A stretch of 64,000 bases of DNA from Pedobacter heparinus DSM 2366 (GCF_000023825.1 NC_013061.1:2914001-2978000); one strand, 5' to 3'. Positions 15,814-25,903 are shown, counted from the stretch's first letter. The notes: a model not told the origin generated them from the sequence alone. Translations and numbers: made by a program.

Positions 15814-17772
15814 TTAAAAACTCGTTTTTAACCCTGTTGTAAACCAGCTGCCAGGCATGGGCACTGCTCCAGCTTCAATGTACTGAATGTTAAACAGGTT
15901 TGCCCCCTCAGCATATAGGCTATAGTGTTTTTGCTTAAAGGCTATTCTCGCATCCATGGTCATGTAATCCTTGTAATTGATGCGCTCATTGTAGCGGCTG
16001 GTTAACGTAAGCGAGAACAGCTGATAAAACTCTCCGCTGATGGTACTGCTCAGTTGGTTCCTCAGACTTTCCAGTGCATAACGCGAAAAATTTGCTGTAG
16101 CCGATGTTTTTTTAAAGCTGGGATCCAAATTGGTATAAGCTATACCAATCCTGATGTGGTTCAAAACCTGTCCTTCCAGTTTCCGGGTATAATCTGTACT
16201 GAAGGTAAGACCATTTGTATTTACGCGGCTAAAGTTTTGTGGTTGCCATGGATCGGTCTGTATATTTTTAACCCAATCAATGAAGTTATCTATGCGGCGA
16301 ACGAAATAACTGGCATTCATGGTAAAGTTCTCGTTGTTAAATTTAACTCCGGCTTCGGCATATCTGGATTTTTCCGGTTTTAGCTGATCATTCCCGATAT
16401 TGGTAGGTCCTTTATAGTAGAGATCTGTATACGTAGGCAGGCGTTGTCCGGTTCCGACATTGGCGAATACACGCCAGTTACCATAAAAATTATATCCAAG
16501 GTCCAGTCCCGGGAAGCTTTGCCATCCATAATCCGAATTGTAATTTATATAAGCCCCAAGGTTGATCTGTAAATGTATGAGCGGTTCAAATTTATATTCA
16601 GCAAAAAGCCCTGCATTGTTACGGTTCCTTTTACCCAGGTTTGTACTGTTAATGCGCTCTGACCTTGCTTCCAGTCCGAGCCCAAAAACCCCTATATCGG
16701 TTTGTATATTATTGTTCAGTTCTGCATCAAAAACATTAGTCTGGTGATGGTTATGAAATTTATCCGGCGTTTGTTTGATGTAAAGATAATCATCTGTGTT
16801 GTTCCTGAAGCTGATTCTGGGCACCATTATCCAGTTTTGGCCCAGCTTAGCGGTATAAGAAACTGAGGCCAGGGCTGTTTTTACGGTTTCTTCTGCTTCT
16901 TTATCGCCTGGTGCCGAATAAAAAGCATTTGCACCAAAATTATTATGGGTATAACCGGCAAGCACATCAATTACATCCGTTTTACCCGCAGCAAATTTTC
17001 CCTGGTAATATACTTTCTGATTGTTAAAAGCAGTATTGTAACGATAGCCATTACCTGCCTCCTGGCTGGCCGAAAACAAGTGCTGAGCCGTTTTTGACAC
17101 CAGGTTCCCTGTGGCCTGAAGACCATAATTGTAATATGTATCACCCGAAATATTGTCTTTAAAACTACTCCCGGCAAATACATTTGCAGAAAGGCCTGTT
17201 TGTTGCGCATTGCGGGTTACAATATTAATGGCACCGGTTAAAGCGTTAATACCATAAACCCGGGACGCCGATCCACGCAAGACTTCGATATGGTCAATAT
17301 CGTTTATGCTTATGGGTAGGTTCATCATGTTGTGGCCTGTCTGCGGATCAGAAACTTTGAAGCCATTGATCAGAACAAGCGACTGGTCAAATGTCCCCCC
17401 ATCTATACTGATATCGGCCTGCACACCACCGGGACCACGCTGACGGACATCTACACCTGAAATATAGCTGAGCAATTCGGCAACTGACCTTGCCGGCAAA
17501 CCCAGGACCTTCTCCCTGTCCATGATCCAGATGTTTCTGTTTTGCTTGGAAAAAGGAAGCTGAAGCCTGTTTTCTTTTACTACAACTTCATTCAGTTTAT
17601 TAACGGTATCCTTATTTAATTTAACCCGGCCTTGCTGTGCACGGGCAGGAAAAACCATCGAAAACGAATAAAACATTAATAGCATTAATAGCGTGGAGAG
17701 CTTTGAGAGCTTTGAGAGCGCCGAACATGTTGAGCGCATTCGTACAGGAAAAACATTAGCTTTTAAATACAT
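15814..17772 (-). CDS. BtuB-like TonB-dependent receptor
   Basis: A 652-residue outer-membrane receptor without a carboxypeptidase-regulatory domain. The signal peptide (from the Met at 17772, or from Met12 at 17739) ends near PARA-QQ. The plug domain (about 70-190) has typical elements (VAELLSYISGVDVRQRG, INALTGAINIVTRNA), followed by a barrel ending in ...GLKTSF, with the terminal Phe used by the BAM machinery. The overall size and plug fit BtuB/cobalamin-type receptors, but no cobalamin riboswitch lies upstream: the 96-base gap to the next gene holds mainly that gene's terminator. Substrate therefore uncertain. The signal peptide contains two 9-base tandem duplications. Confidence 0.85.
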   Translation of the reverse strand: MYLKANVFPVRMRSTCSALSKLSKLSTLLMLLMFYSFSMVFPARAQQGRVKLNKDTVNKLNEVVVKENRLQLPFSKQNRNIWIMDREKVLGLPARSVAELLSYISGVDVRQRGPGGVQADISIDGGTFDQSLVLINGFKVSDPQTGHNMMNLPISINDIDHIEVLRGSASRVYGINALTGAINIVTRNAQQTGLSANVFAGSSFKDNISGDTYYNYGLQATGNLVSKTAQHLFSASQEAGNGYRYNTAFNNQKVYYQGKFAAGKTDVIDVLAGYTHNNFGANAFYSAPGDKEAEETVKTALASVSYTAKLGQNWIMVPRISFRNNTDDYLYIKQTPDKFHNHHQTNVFDAELNNNIQTDIGVFGLGLEARSERINSTNLGKRNRNNAGLFAEYKFEPLIHLQINLGAYINYNSDYGWQSFPGLDLGYNFYGNWRVFANVGTGQRLPTYTDLYYKGPTNIGNDQLKPEKSRYAEAGVKFNNENFTMNASYFVRRIDNFIDWVKNIQTDPWQPQNFSRVNTNGLTFSTDYTRKLEGQVLNHIRIGIAYTNLDPSFKKTSATANFSRYALESLRNQLSSTISGEFYQLFSLTLTSRYNERINYKDYMTMDARIAFKQKHYSLYAEGANLFNIQYIEAGAVPMPGSWFTTGLKTSF

Positions 17773-17821
17773 CTTTTTTTGATTTCGAGCGGCAAATATA
17801 ATGCTTTCCGGAAATCTGTTT

Positions 17822-17861
17822 AAAAAAGCATTGGGTTGTTATAATACCCCAATGCTTTATA
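17822..17861 (-). terminator. rho-independent terminator of the SusCD/EEP operon
   Basis: Arms 17825-17835 and 17848-17858 are perfect 11-base reverse complements (AAAGCATTGGG / CCCAATGCTTT). On the minus strand the stem is followed by a T-run, directly downstream of the EEP gene stop at 17869, so it closes the operon that starts with susC. Confidence 0.8.
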
Positions 17862-17868
17862 AGATATA

Positions 17869-19599
17869 TTATTGAAGGGTTACTGTTGCCACAACAGGAA
17901 GATGATCTGAAGCCAGTGTATTTATTGTTCCATAGCTCAACACGTTAAAGCCTCCGGGCCGTGACATAAAATAATCTATACTTCTTGTTGCTGCATTAGA
18001 AGGATGTGTTGCCGGGCAACTGCTTATACAGCCTAAAGTAAACTTTTCTTTTAACTTGGCTATGGTAACAGAACTAGGTATTTCATTAAAATCACCACCC
18101 AGAATAAAAGGATAGCTAATGCCAGTTACGATGTTGTTGATGGCGGTTGCCTGCAGTAAACTATTCCCTGCTGCAGGTCCAAGATGATCCAGGTGCGTAC
18201 CGGCAAAATTAAACATGGCCCCATTTTTCTCAGTCCTGATCACAGCCATCTGTCTTGGCTCTCCCGTTCCGGCAGGCAGCACATAACGCGTAATTTCATA
18301 CAAGGGCCATTTAGAAAGTATGGCATCACCATATTCGCCCCCGTCAAAGTCCATTGCTTTTGAGAAATAATAATACATTCCTGTTAATTTACCCAACTCT
18401 TCGGCCTGGTTTATGGAAGTACCCGAACGGTTGGTATATTTATCTACCTCCTGCAAGCAGACCAGATCCGGGTTTTGCGCTGTAATTACATTTGCGATGG
18501 TCTGCAAACCACTGCCTGCCAACTGAATGTTGTATGTCATGAGTGTAATTTCTTCAGACTGGGCGGCAATGCTGTAGTCATATTTCCAGATCCTTGCCCT
18601 GTAATTTGATGTACCTACGAGGTTTTGCCATTGGTGCCATACACCGCTGCTTGCACAAAAATCAATATGTGCAGCGTTTGATGGGTCTGCCTGGATCAAC
18701 CTGCCTGAGATCTGGTTCACGCAGGATTTCACACCGCTTCTAGAGGCATAATTTCCAATCGCTGTAAATGCTTTGCTGGTCTTGTTATAGGTATATACAC
18801 CTGTACTGCTGCATACCCATAATTTATTGGGATCACCGGCAAAATCTGTCACATCCTGTCCCCCTGCTGTTGGTAATGTACTTCGTAAAGAAACATTTTC
18901 GGTAAGTGTAGGTGCTGCAGCAGTACCACCCACGGTTAAGGCGGCCAATACAGAAGCTCCGGCAATTGTTCCGGTTACCCGGATTACATTATTTACCGGA
19001 TCCCAAAGTACTGCAGTGGGCGAAGTAATGCTAAACTGCGCGTAGCTGGTACTGCTGCCCCCCTGAGAGGAAGTATATACCCGCACCCAATTGCCATCCT
19101 TTGCTGCAACTACTATATTCCCATTGGGCAGAAGCTCCACGCCGTGTGGTGTGGTACCTGCCCCGAGGTTTAATGCCCACTGCCTTTTTCCGGTGCTTTG
19201 AATGGCAATGGTGGCCAGGTTACCTCCAACAGCAGCCCATGCACCACCCCAGGGGCTTTGGCGGATCCTTACATCTCTTGGATCTCCCCAGGCACTTACT
19301 TCTGTCGAACTGTATAATCTTGCCGTAGTAGGGCTCCAGCTCATTTTTAGTGCCGCCGCCGTCCAGTTTGCTGCGTAACAATCATAAACATTGATCTTGT
19401 CGTTGGTTACATCCAATACAGCTACCCAGCTATCTTTAATGGAAGTTCCGGCCAGGCTTGTTAAAGGGGCCAAAGTACTTTGAGTTGCCCCGCGGTTCTG
19501 TTCTGCTTCATTTCCCGGGTTTAATTCTGCTTTGTAACATGAGCTGGCCAAAAACAAGGCTGAGGTAATTATTATTGCTATAACATTAATTCTTTTCAT
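17869..19599 (-). CDS. lipoprotein: propeller-like domain fused to EEP phosphoesterase
   Basis: A 576-residue lipoprotein (ASSC near residue 21). Residues about 50-340 consist of repeated strand motifs such as PHGVELLPNGNIVVAA that look like a beta-propeller, possibly DUF6528. Residues about 343-576 are an endonuclease/exonuclease/phosphatase (DNase I/sphingomyelinase fold) domain with its metal and catalytic motifs: TYNIQ, LQEVD, GTHLDHL, GGDFNE, IDYFM and ASDHLPVV. It hydrolyses a phosphoester, substrate unknown. It is the last gene of the operon, and its EEP half is a paralogue of the next gene upstream. The propeller may bind the substrate. Confidence 0.82.
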   Translation of the reverse strand: MKRINVIAIIITSALFLASSCYKAELNPGNEAEQNRGATQSTLAPLTSLAGTSIKDSWVAVLDVTNDKINVYDCYAANWTAAALKMSWSPTTARLYSSTEVSAWGDPRDVRIRQSPWGGAWAAVGGNLATIAIQSTGKRQWALNLGAGTTPHGVELLPNGNIVVAAKDGNWVRVYTSSQGGSSTSYAQFSITSPTAVLWDPVNNVIRVTGTIAGASVLAALTVGGTAAAPTLTENVSLRSTLPTAGGQDVTDFAGDPNKLWVCSSTGVYTYNKTSKAFTAIGNYASRSGVKSCVNQISGRLIQADPSNAAHIDFCASSGVWHQWQNLVGTSNYRARIWKYDYSIAAQSEEITLMTYNIQLAGSGLQTIANVITAQNPDLVCLQEVDKYTNRSGTSINQAEELGKLTGMYYYFSKAMDFDGGEYGDAILSKWPLYEITRYVLPAGTGEPRQMAVIRTEKNGAMFNFAGTHLDHLGPAAGNSLLQATAINNIVTGISYPFILGGDFNEIPSSVTIAKLKEKFTLGCISSCPATHPSNAATRSIDYFMSRPGGFNVLSYGTINTLASDHLPVVATVTLQ

Positions 19600-19653
19600 A
19601 ACGCTTTCTTTTAATTCAGGCAGGTTTGACCCTGCTTTTTGATGAATAACTGA

Positions 19654-20505
19654 TTATTTAACCAATTGTATCTCTGTAACAAGCGGCAAATGATCTGATG
19701 CATAACTTTCATTCACTGTCACATAACTCAACACATTAAATTTTTCTGCAGGGCGCATCATTACATAGTCAATTGTTGAACCCGGTTTTTGCGCGGAAAA
19801 AGTTAAAGGGCAGGAAGATTTACATCCCCAGCTCAGTTCCTGCCTTAAGATCGTAAGGGGGTTAGACATGGGGGTGGCATTAAAATCACCGGCAATAATT
19901 AGTGGCAAAGTAAAGGTCTTCACAATTTTAACGAGTTCAGTAGCCTGGAGCATCCGGTTATCCTCGGCAGTCAAATGGTCCAGGTGTGTAGAGGCAAACA
20001 AAAAGCGCTGGCCTTCTTTCTCCACAGTGATGAGGGCTACAGACCTGGTTTCGCCTCCAAGTTTTGCAGTTACCGGCAGTTCATAACGCTTGCTTTCCAA
20101 TATTGGGAAACGGGAAAGCACAGCATCACCAAACTGACCGCCATCATAATCAATTGCCTTGGTGTAAAAATAATTCATCCCTGTAAGCCTGGCCAGTTCT
20201 TTAGCTTCGTCAAGACTTGTCCCTGAACGATTGGTATTCACATCTACTTCCTGTAATGCGACCAGGTCCGGGTCCTGGGCTTTTATTACAGCAGCAATAG
20301 CAGGCAGATCAACAATACCGGCAGGTTTCGAGGGTGGGTTGCCAATATGAATGTTATAGGTCATGACCTTTATTTTTGCACCTGTAACCTGAACCGGTGG
20401 TTCTGGCTGTTCTACATTTGAACCTCCTTTTCCTTTGCCACAAGATAGCAGCAACAATAAAAAAAAGGCTGGTGTACAATATTTTACTGATAATATTTGT
20501 TTCAT
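19654..20505 (-). CDS. EEP-family phosphoesterase lipoprotein
   Basis: I place the start at ATG 20505, giving 283 residues with a clean lipoprotein signal (LLLSCGKGKGG). A longer frame from 20592 would add 29 residues without signal character and would overlap the SusD gene. The single domain is an endonuclease/exonuclease/phosphatase fold with TYNIHIG, LQEVD, STHLDHL, AGDFNATP, IDYVMMRP and SDHLPL, all expected catalytic or metal positions. It shares long similar blocks with the EEP half of the downstream gene, including NTNRSGTS and a C-x-SSCP motif, so the two arose by duplication. Substrate unknown. Confidence 0.85.
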   Translation of the reverse strand: MKQILSVKYCTPAFFLLLLLSCGKGKGGSNVEQPEPPVQVTGAKIKVMTYNIHIGNPPSKPAGIVDLPAIAAVIKAQDPDLVALQEVDVNTNRSGTSLDEAKELARLTGMNYFYTKAIDYDGGQFGDAVLSRFPILESKRYELPVTAKLGGETRSVALITVEKEGQRFLFASTHLDHLTAEDNRMLQATELVKIVKTFTLPLIIAGDFNATPMSNPLTILRQELSWGCKSSCPLTFSAQKPGSTIDYVMMRPAEKFNVLSYVTVNESYASDHLPLVTEIQLVK

Positions 20506-20578
20506 GGTACATTTAATTAACAAACAGATCAGGCACCTGTAAGTACTATACAGGTGCGCTGTTCTTAAAAAGAATTGG

Positions 20579-22318
20579 TTATTTCCAGCCATCTGGCTGA
20601 ATGAGATTAGGGTTCAGATCCTTTTGTGGCAATGGTACCGGCCACAGGTAGTTTTTAGGTTCTACGAATTTCCGTCCTGAATTGATAATAAGGTAACCCT
20701 GTGCATCTGTGGGGATAGTAGCAATGTAGACCTGATTGTAAGCCGGCACAAGACTTTTCTTTATCCCTTTCACATCTTCTGCCAGTAAGCTGCCTTGCTT
20801 CCAGCGCAGGATATCAAAATAACGGTGTCCTTCCAGTGCCAGCTCAATCCTGCGTTCCCTTCTGATCTCGGTACGAAGGTCCATACCCCAGGCATTCAGC
20901 TCAGTGATCTTCATCTGGACCATACCAACCCTGGTTCTTAATTTATTAATGGTATCGTCCAGATCGGTCTGGGTTAAAGTACCCTGCTCCATCCTGGCTT
21001 CTGCGTAGGTCAGCAAGACCTCCGCATACCTCAGCAAATGGATGTCGTTGGCATCTTTATTATAAACACCCACTGCAGTTGGCTCTACATATTTAAGGTT
21101 GTAATAACCTGTACCGGTTACCGTTCCTTTTTTATCGGCATCCCATTTTGGCAAATTGAAAATGGCATTTGGGTTTGAATCCTGATCACCGTCATCTTTA
21201 CCTTCCCAAGCCGTACCTGGACTTAGCACAGTTTGTATCATCCGGGGATCCCTGTTCTGGAAAATAGCAGCATAAGTGCTTTCGCTATATAAGGCAGATT
21301 TGTCAATCGGTTTTCCATCGCTGCATAAATAAGCATCTACAAGGGATTTGGTAATGCTAAAACGCGAAACCTGATCGGGCACCCAGCTTTCTCTGCTGAG
21401 GTTATGCTCCGATACATTGGCAAGATATGGCCTGGCCAGGATAGTTTCTTTATTGGCAGCATTGGTTATTTTACCTTTGTAAGTAAACAGTTCCTTGTAG
21501 CTTGTGCTGGTATTTCCATTTGAGTACAAGCTGTATATCCCTAAATTCATAACGGCTTTAGCGGCTGCTTCAGCCACATCCCATTTCTGAAAGAACAAGG
21601 CAACTTTTGCTTTCCATCCCAGGGCTGCGCCCCTGGTAATCCTACCCGAATCAACGGCTGTATAAGTTGGAGGAAGCGAAGGCGCTGCAGCTTCCAGTTC
21701 CTGCAAAACAAAGTTCAGTACTTCAGCCTTTGGCGTCTGAGTGGCCATTATCTCCGGATCACCTATATTTAAGGTTTTGGTGATCAGAGGCACATCGCCG
21801 AACAACATGATCAGAAAGCTATAATAATGGGCGCGTAAAAACCTTACTTCTGCGGCATACCTGCTGAGCAGATCTGGCTTTACACCCTTTGCTTTTTCAT
21901 AATTCTGGAGAAAATGGTTGCACCTGCGGATCGCAGCATATTGTTTTACCCACTCATTATTGATCGAGGGAAGGTTATAATCAAAAACACCGGTAGAGAT
22001 AGACAGGTAGTCGGAAAGTGGCGGATAGATGATGTTATCGCCACAGCGTTCCAGATCAACATAGCTATCCTGCAAGGTTTCACTTTTTCCTTTCAGATAA
22101 GCATAGCAGCCATTTACGGCCAGCTTAAGTTGTTCTTCAGTTTCCCAGAAACTAACATCGGTAATGGCATCCAGCGGCTGACGATCTAAAAAATCCTTGG
22201 AGCATCCGCTTAACAGGGAAGCCAGGGCAGGCATGGCGATGAAGGAGGACAGGCCATAGAATGTGGCTTCACGTAAAAATGACCTGCGGTTTTTATATGA
22301 TGTATTTTCGTTGTTCAT
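20579..22318 (-). CDS. SusD/RagB-family outer-membrane lipoprotein with Tat-like signal
   Basis: A 579-residue SusD homologue that caps a SusC transporter and binds its ligand at the surface. TPR-type helices fill the N-terminal half, and the C-terminal part has the ordinary family motifs (RRERRIELALEGHRYFDILRW region and the NYLWPVP terminus). The signal is unusual: NRRSFLREA (RR at 11-12) precedes a hydrophobic stretch and a lipobox ending at Cys39 (LSGC), resembling a twin-arginine lipoprotein signal. It starts five bases after susC. The downstream EEP genes suggest a phosphorylated ligand. Confidence 0.93.
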   Translation of the reverse strand: MNNENTSYKNRRSFLREATFYGLSSFIAMPALASLLSGCSKDFLDRQPLDAITDVSFWETEEQLKLAVNGCYAYLKGKSETLQDSYVDLERCGDNIIYPPLSDYLSISTGVFDYNLPSINNEWVKQYAAIRRCNHFLQNYEKAKGVKPDLLSRYAAEVRFLRAHYYSFLIMLFGDVPLITKTLNIGDPEIMATQTPKAEVLNFVLQELEAAAPSLPPTYTAVDSGRITRGAALGWKAKVALFFQKWDVAEAAAKAVMNLGIYSLYSNGNTSTSYKELFTYKGKITNAANKETILARPYLANVSEHNLSRESWVPDQVSRFSITKSLVDAYLCSDGKPIDKSALYSESTYAAIFQNRDPRMIQTVLSPGTAWEGKDDGDQDSNPNAIFNLPKWDADKKGTVTGTGYYNLKYVEPTAVGVYNKDANDIHLLRYAEVLLTYAEARMEQGTLTQTDLDDTINKLRTRVGMVQMKITELNAWGMDLRTEIRRERRIELALEGHRYFDILRWKQGSLLAEDVKGIKKSLVPAYNQVYIATIPTDAQGYLIINSGRKFVEPKNYLWPVPLPQKDLNPNLIQPDGWK

Positions 22319-22323
22319 GACAA

Positions 22324-25300
22324 TTATTTTAATCTTAGATTGATACCAAAAATGATTGTTTTAACCTGGGGATAAAATCCGCCATTGCTGATCTTATCGC
22401 CACTGGCCTCGCCCGGTACAATGGTTTCCGGATCGTATGCACTAAAAAAATTGGTGCTTGTAAAGAGGTTATCGGCCGAAAAGAAGATCCTGAACTGATC
22501 GACCCTCCATTTACTGATCCATTTGTTTGGAATGGTGTAGCCCAGCTGGATATTCTTTAACCGCAGATAGGAAGCATCCTGCAACCAATATTCGGCCAGC
22601 TGCCTGGTCGTATTCCGGGTATCCTTAAATAACAGGCGCGGATACCAGGCAGTGGTATTGTCAGGCGTCCAGTGATCCAGGTGCATTTCCTGTGGAAAAG
22701 CTGCATCAGCATAAAAAGGATGTATGGCAGGACCGGAAATGTATCCGTTTGCCTTGCCTACGCCCTGAAGGAAGAATGAAAAATCGAACTGTTTAAAACC
22801 AAGGTTACCCCTGAAAGAATAAGTGTAATGCGGAAAAGGATCGCCAATTACGGTACGGTCCTTATCTGCCGATATGATCCCATCCCCATCCAGATCAACA
22901 AACTTCAAGTCGCCCGGAGCCACTTTTCCTGCATCTACAGGAAATATCGGAAAGTTAGGACTGAGTTTTCCGGTTACCTCATCCTTTGTAAAATCGGCTG
23001 CCTGAGCCAGCCCCGCTGTTTTGTATCCATAATAAGCATTGATCGGATAACCTACCAAGCGAATGTTATTGGCAATAGTTGGTGCTACGCCCCCCAAACT
23101 GATTACTTTGTTCTTTACATCTGAAAGCTGGGCGCTGAAACCGTACCTGAATTCCTTGATCTGGTCGTTCCATCCCAGATTCAATTCCCAACCTTTATTG
23201 GATACAGAACCGGCGTTCTGATCAGAAACTGAAACGCCAATTACTGCCGGCTGGGCAACTTTAAGCTGTATATCCCTTGTTTCACGGTTATACCATTCAG
23301 CTGTAAACGTGAGGCGGTTTTTGAAAAGGGCCAGGTCTACTGCTATGTTAAACATCCTTACCTTTTCCCATTCCAATGCCGTATTGGCGAGAACAGTTTG
23401 GGCAAATCCCTGTGTAAGGACATTGCCTATCGGCATGGTAGATACTGAAATGATAGAAGGTATATAAGGATAATATTCGCCATAACCTGAAGCATCTGCA
23501 TTATACTGATTGCCCAATAAACCGTAGGACATCCGGATCTTTCCTTCACTTAACCAGGCTAAGGCGATACTGTTCTTTATAAAATTCTCCTGTGTAAAGC
23601 GCCAACCTGCAGATGCAGAAGGGAATAAGCCATAACGCGACTCCGGAGCATAAGTTGAAGTCCCATCGTACCTTAAATTGGCTTCAAAAAGGTATTTATC
23701 TGCAAAATCATAGTTTATACGGCCAAAATACCCCCTCAATGCATATTGAAAGGCATCACCATAATTGGTAGGATTTGCAGTCCCAAGATTTAACACGGGA
23801 ACATTGTCGCTCAGAAAATTAGTTTTGACGGCACGCCAGTAATCATTTCTGCGCCATTCCAGTTGGGTACCTGCCAGGGCCTTTAAATGGTGTGCATTTA
23901 AATTTAACCGGTAATTTACCTGTGCAGCGAAAGTCTGGATCTTATTGATGTACTGACGTTCATCAAGGGTATTGTTTGGGTTTGAGGTATACCAGATGGC
24001 CCCTGTTTCGGGATAAAGATAATCTATCCTGCGGGAGAAGATATTTCTGTTCTGGTTGTGCATGTCCAGACCATATTGCGCCTGAAGTTCCAGATCTTTC
24101 ATCAGATGAAGTGTGGCTGCTATACTTCCGGTGAACTGCTGTGTTTTGGCCAGGTCAAATCCTCCATCTGTTGCAATTGCTACCGGATTACTTGAACCAC
24201 CACCATAGCCCCATAAACCATTTGTAAATTTAACCGGACTTAAAGGTGAGATGGTAAGGCCTGTATAAAAAACACCTCCATTCTGACTGGTAGCAGCAGA
24301 AGATTGGTTTACATCACGGTCTATATAGCCCAGATTAGCATCTATATCCAGTATATCCAATATTTTTGCAGCGTTGAGCCTGATCCTTGCATTGTTGCGT
24401 ACCGTACCAAACTGGTCTCCAACAGCCAGTCCCTGCTGGTCCTGCCGACCATAGGACATATAATACTTCAGGTCTGAAGAACCACCTGTAAAACTAACAG
24501 CATGATTTTGCTGGGGCGCATTATTTTTATAGATTTCATTGAACCAGTTGGTATTGGCAAAATAATTCGGATCAGATCCGTTACGTGCAGTTTCTATCTG
24601 GGACTGGGTAAATGATGGGGGGATACCTGAATTGGACTGTGCTTCGTTCAGCAGTTCCATATAAGCAGCCGAACCCAGCATTTTTGGCAATGCAGTGGGT
24701 TTTTGAATCCCATAGTAGCCGTTGTAACTGATGCTGATCTTTTGATTTAAGCTGCCCGACTTGGTGGTAATCAGAATGACCCCGTTAGCCGCCCTAGTTC
24801 CGTATATAGATGTGGAAGCTGCATCTTTTAACAGGGAAACAGACTCAATATCTTCCGGGTTGATACTGTTCAGGTCCTGAGGAATACCATCTACAAGTAT
24901 AAAAGGCTCAGAATTGTTTAAAGAAGTTAATCCCCTTATGCGCAGCATGGCCCCGGATGCTCCGGGCATTCCACTTTGCCCTACAGCCGTTAAACCGGGG
25001 AGCAAGCCCTGAAGTCCACTCGATACGGAAGTGATTGGCCTTCCTACCAGATCTCTGGCAGAAATGGTACTTACTGAACCCGTGAGATTGCTTTTTTTCT
25101 GGGTTCCGAAACCCACAACAACAACTTCATTCAAGCCGGTCTGGTCTTCCTTTAAAACTATATTGATTACTGTCTGGCGATCTACCCTGATCTCGTTGGT
25201 GATAAAGCCGAGATAAGACACACTCAAAACAGCATTGTCTTCAATGCCTTTTAAAAAGAACTCTCCGTTATTATTGGCAACCGCTGTTGTTTTAGTTCCT

Positions 25301-25764
25301 TTTACATGTACAGAAGCACCGGGCAGCGCTTTTCCATTATCATCTGTTATTCTGCCACGGACATCTATGGCATTGAATACAAACATTAATTTGTCCATTA
25401 ACGAAGCATTCTGTTTGATCAGAATGGTTTTATCCTCTATGGTATAGGTTAATCCTCTGCCCTGGATTACCTTTTCCATAACTTCATCCAACGCGGCATT
25501 GCTGAAACTGACGTCAATGGTGGAATTGATCCCGATTCTGTTGGTAGACAGCAGGACATCATACCCCGTCTGTTTCCTGATCTCCTTAAAAATGCGCTGC
25601 AGGGTAATGCTTTTCCGCTCTAAGGTCATTCTTTGCCCAAAAGAGGAAGCACTAACCTGCAGCAGGGTGGTAATTAATATGACAGTGGTTAACCTCATAA
25701 TTAATAGCAGTTTAGCTATGCTGCCAGATGGCATACATAAAATTTTAGTATAATTTTTATACAT
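22324..25764 (-). CDS. SusC/RagA-type TonB-linked transporter with STN domain
   Basis: An 1146-residue outer-membrane transporter. After a signal peptide (to about residue 43) comes an STN domain (about 48-112), which in FecA-like systems passes the transport signal to an anti-sigma factor. Then follow a carboxypeptidase-regulatory-like domain (about 132-213), the plug (about 215-335, with the SusC motif GTRAANGVILITTK) and the barrel. The fecR and ECF sigma genes immediately upstream are the obvious partners for the STN domain. With the SusD gene five bases downstream it forms the uptake pair of this locus. Confidence 0.95.
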   Translation of the reverse strand: MYKNYTKILCMPSGSIAKLLLIMRLTTVILITTLLQVSASSFGQRMTLERKSITLQRIFKEIRKQTGYDVLLSTNRIGINSTIDVSFSNAALDEVMEKVIQGRGLTYTIEDKTILIKQNASLMDKLMFVFNAIDVRGRITDDNGKALPGASVHVKGTKTTAVANNNGEFFLKGIEDNAVLSVSYLGFITNEIRVDRQTVINIVLKEDQTGLNEVVVVGFGTQKKSNLTGSVSTISARDLVGRPITSVSSGLQGLLPGLTAVGQSGMPGASGAMLRIRGLTSLNNSEPFILVDGIPQDLNSINPEDIESVSLLKDAASTSIYGTRAANGVILITTKSGSLNQKISISYNGYYGIQKPTALPKMLGSAAYMELLNEAQSNSGIPPSFTQSQIETARNGSDPNYFANTNWFNEIYKNNAPQQNHAVSFTGGSSDLKYYMSYGRQDQQGLAVGDQFGTVRNNARIRLNAAKILDILDIDANLGYIDRDVNQSSAATSQNGGVFYTGLTISPLSPVKFTNGLWGYGGGSSNPVAIATDGGFDLAKTQQFTGSIAATLHLMKDLELQAQYGLDMHNQNRNIFSRRIDYLYPETGAIWYTSNPNNTLDERQYINKIQTFAAQVNYRLNLNAHHLKALAGTQLEWRRNDYWRAVKTNFLSDNVPVLNLGTANPTNYGDAFQYALRGYFGRINYDFADKYLFEANLRYDGTSTYAPESRYGLFPSASAGWRFTQENFIKNSIALAWLSEGKIRMSYGLLGNQYNADASGYGEYYPYIPSIISVSTMPIGNVLTQGFAQTVLANTALEWEKVRMFNIAVDLALFKNRLTFTAEWYNRETRDIQLKVAQPAVIGVSVSDQNAGSVSNKGWELNLGWNDQIKEFRYGFSAQLSDVKNKVISLGGVAPTIANNIRLVGYPINAYYGYKTAGLAQAADFTKDEVTGKLSPNFPIFPVDAGKVAPGDLKFVDLDGDGIISADKDRTVIGDPFPHYTYSFRGNLGFKQFDFSFFLQGVGKANGYISGPAIHPFYADAAFPQEMHLDHWTPDNTTAWYPRLLFKDTRNTTRQLAEYWLQDASYLRLKNIQLGYTIPNKWISKWRVDQFRIFFSADNLFTSTNFFSAYDPETIVPGEASGDKISNGGFYPQVKTIIFGINLRLK

Positions 25765-25874
25765 TTGATTGTCTGTGTTTATGCGATTGCTGTTGATTTA
25801 AGACCTCAGGGCAAGCGCAATGAATCATGAATAATTAATTGTTCGGCCGGTTTTACCGGAATGGTAGCAGATTT

Positions 25875-25903
25875 AGAAAGGGGTGTTCGCTGCACTCCTT
25901 TCT
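25875..25903. other. stem-loop between fecR and susC
   Basis: Arms 25875-25884 and 25894-25903 pair over ten bases with one G-T wobble around a nine-base loop. No strong T-run follows on the minus strand. It lies in the 239-base gap between the regulator pair and susC and may be a weak terminator or attenuator; nothing else recognisable is in that gap. Confidence 0.35.

Noticed and set aside
17773..17868. Cobalamin riboswitch ahead of the BtuB-like receptor
   Set aside because: The gap is only 96 bases and mostly taken by the terminator of the upstream operon; no B12-box was found.
20506..20592. Longer N-terminus for the second EEP protein
   Set aside because: The added residues overlap the SusD gene and lie before a complete lipoprotein signal.
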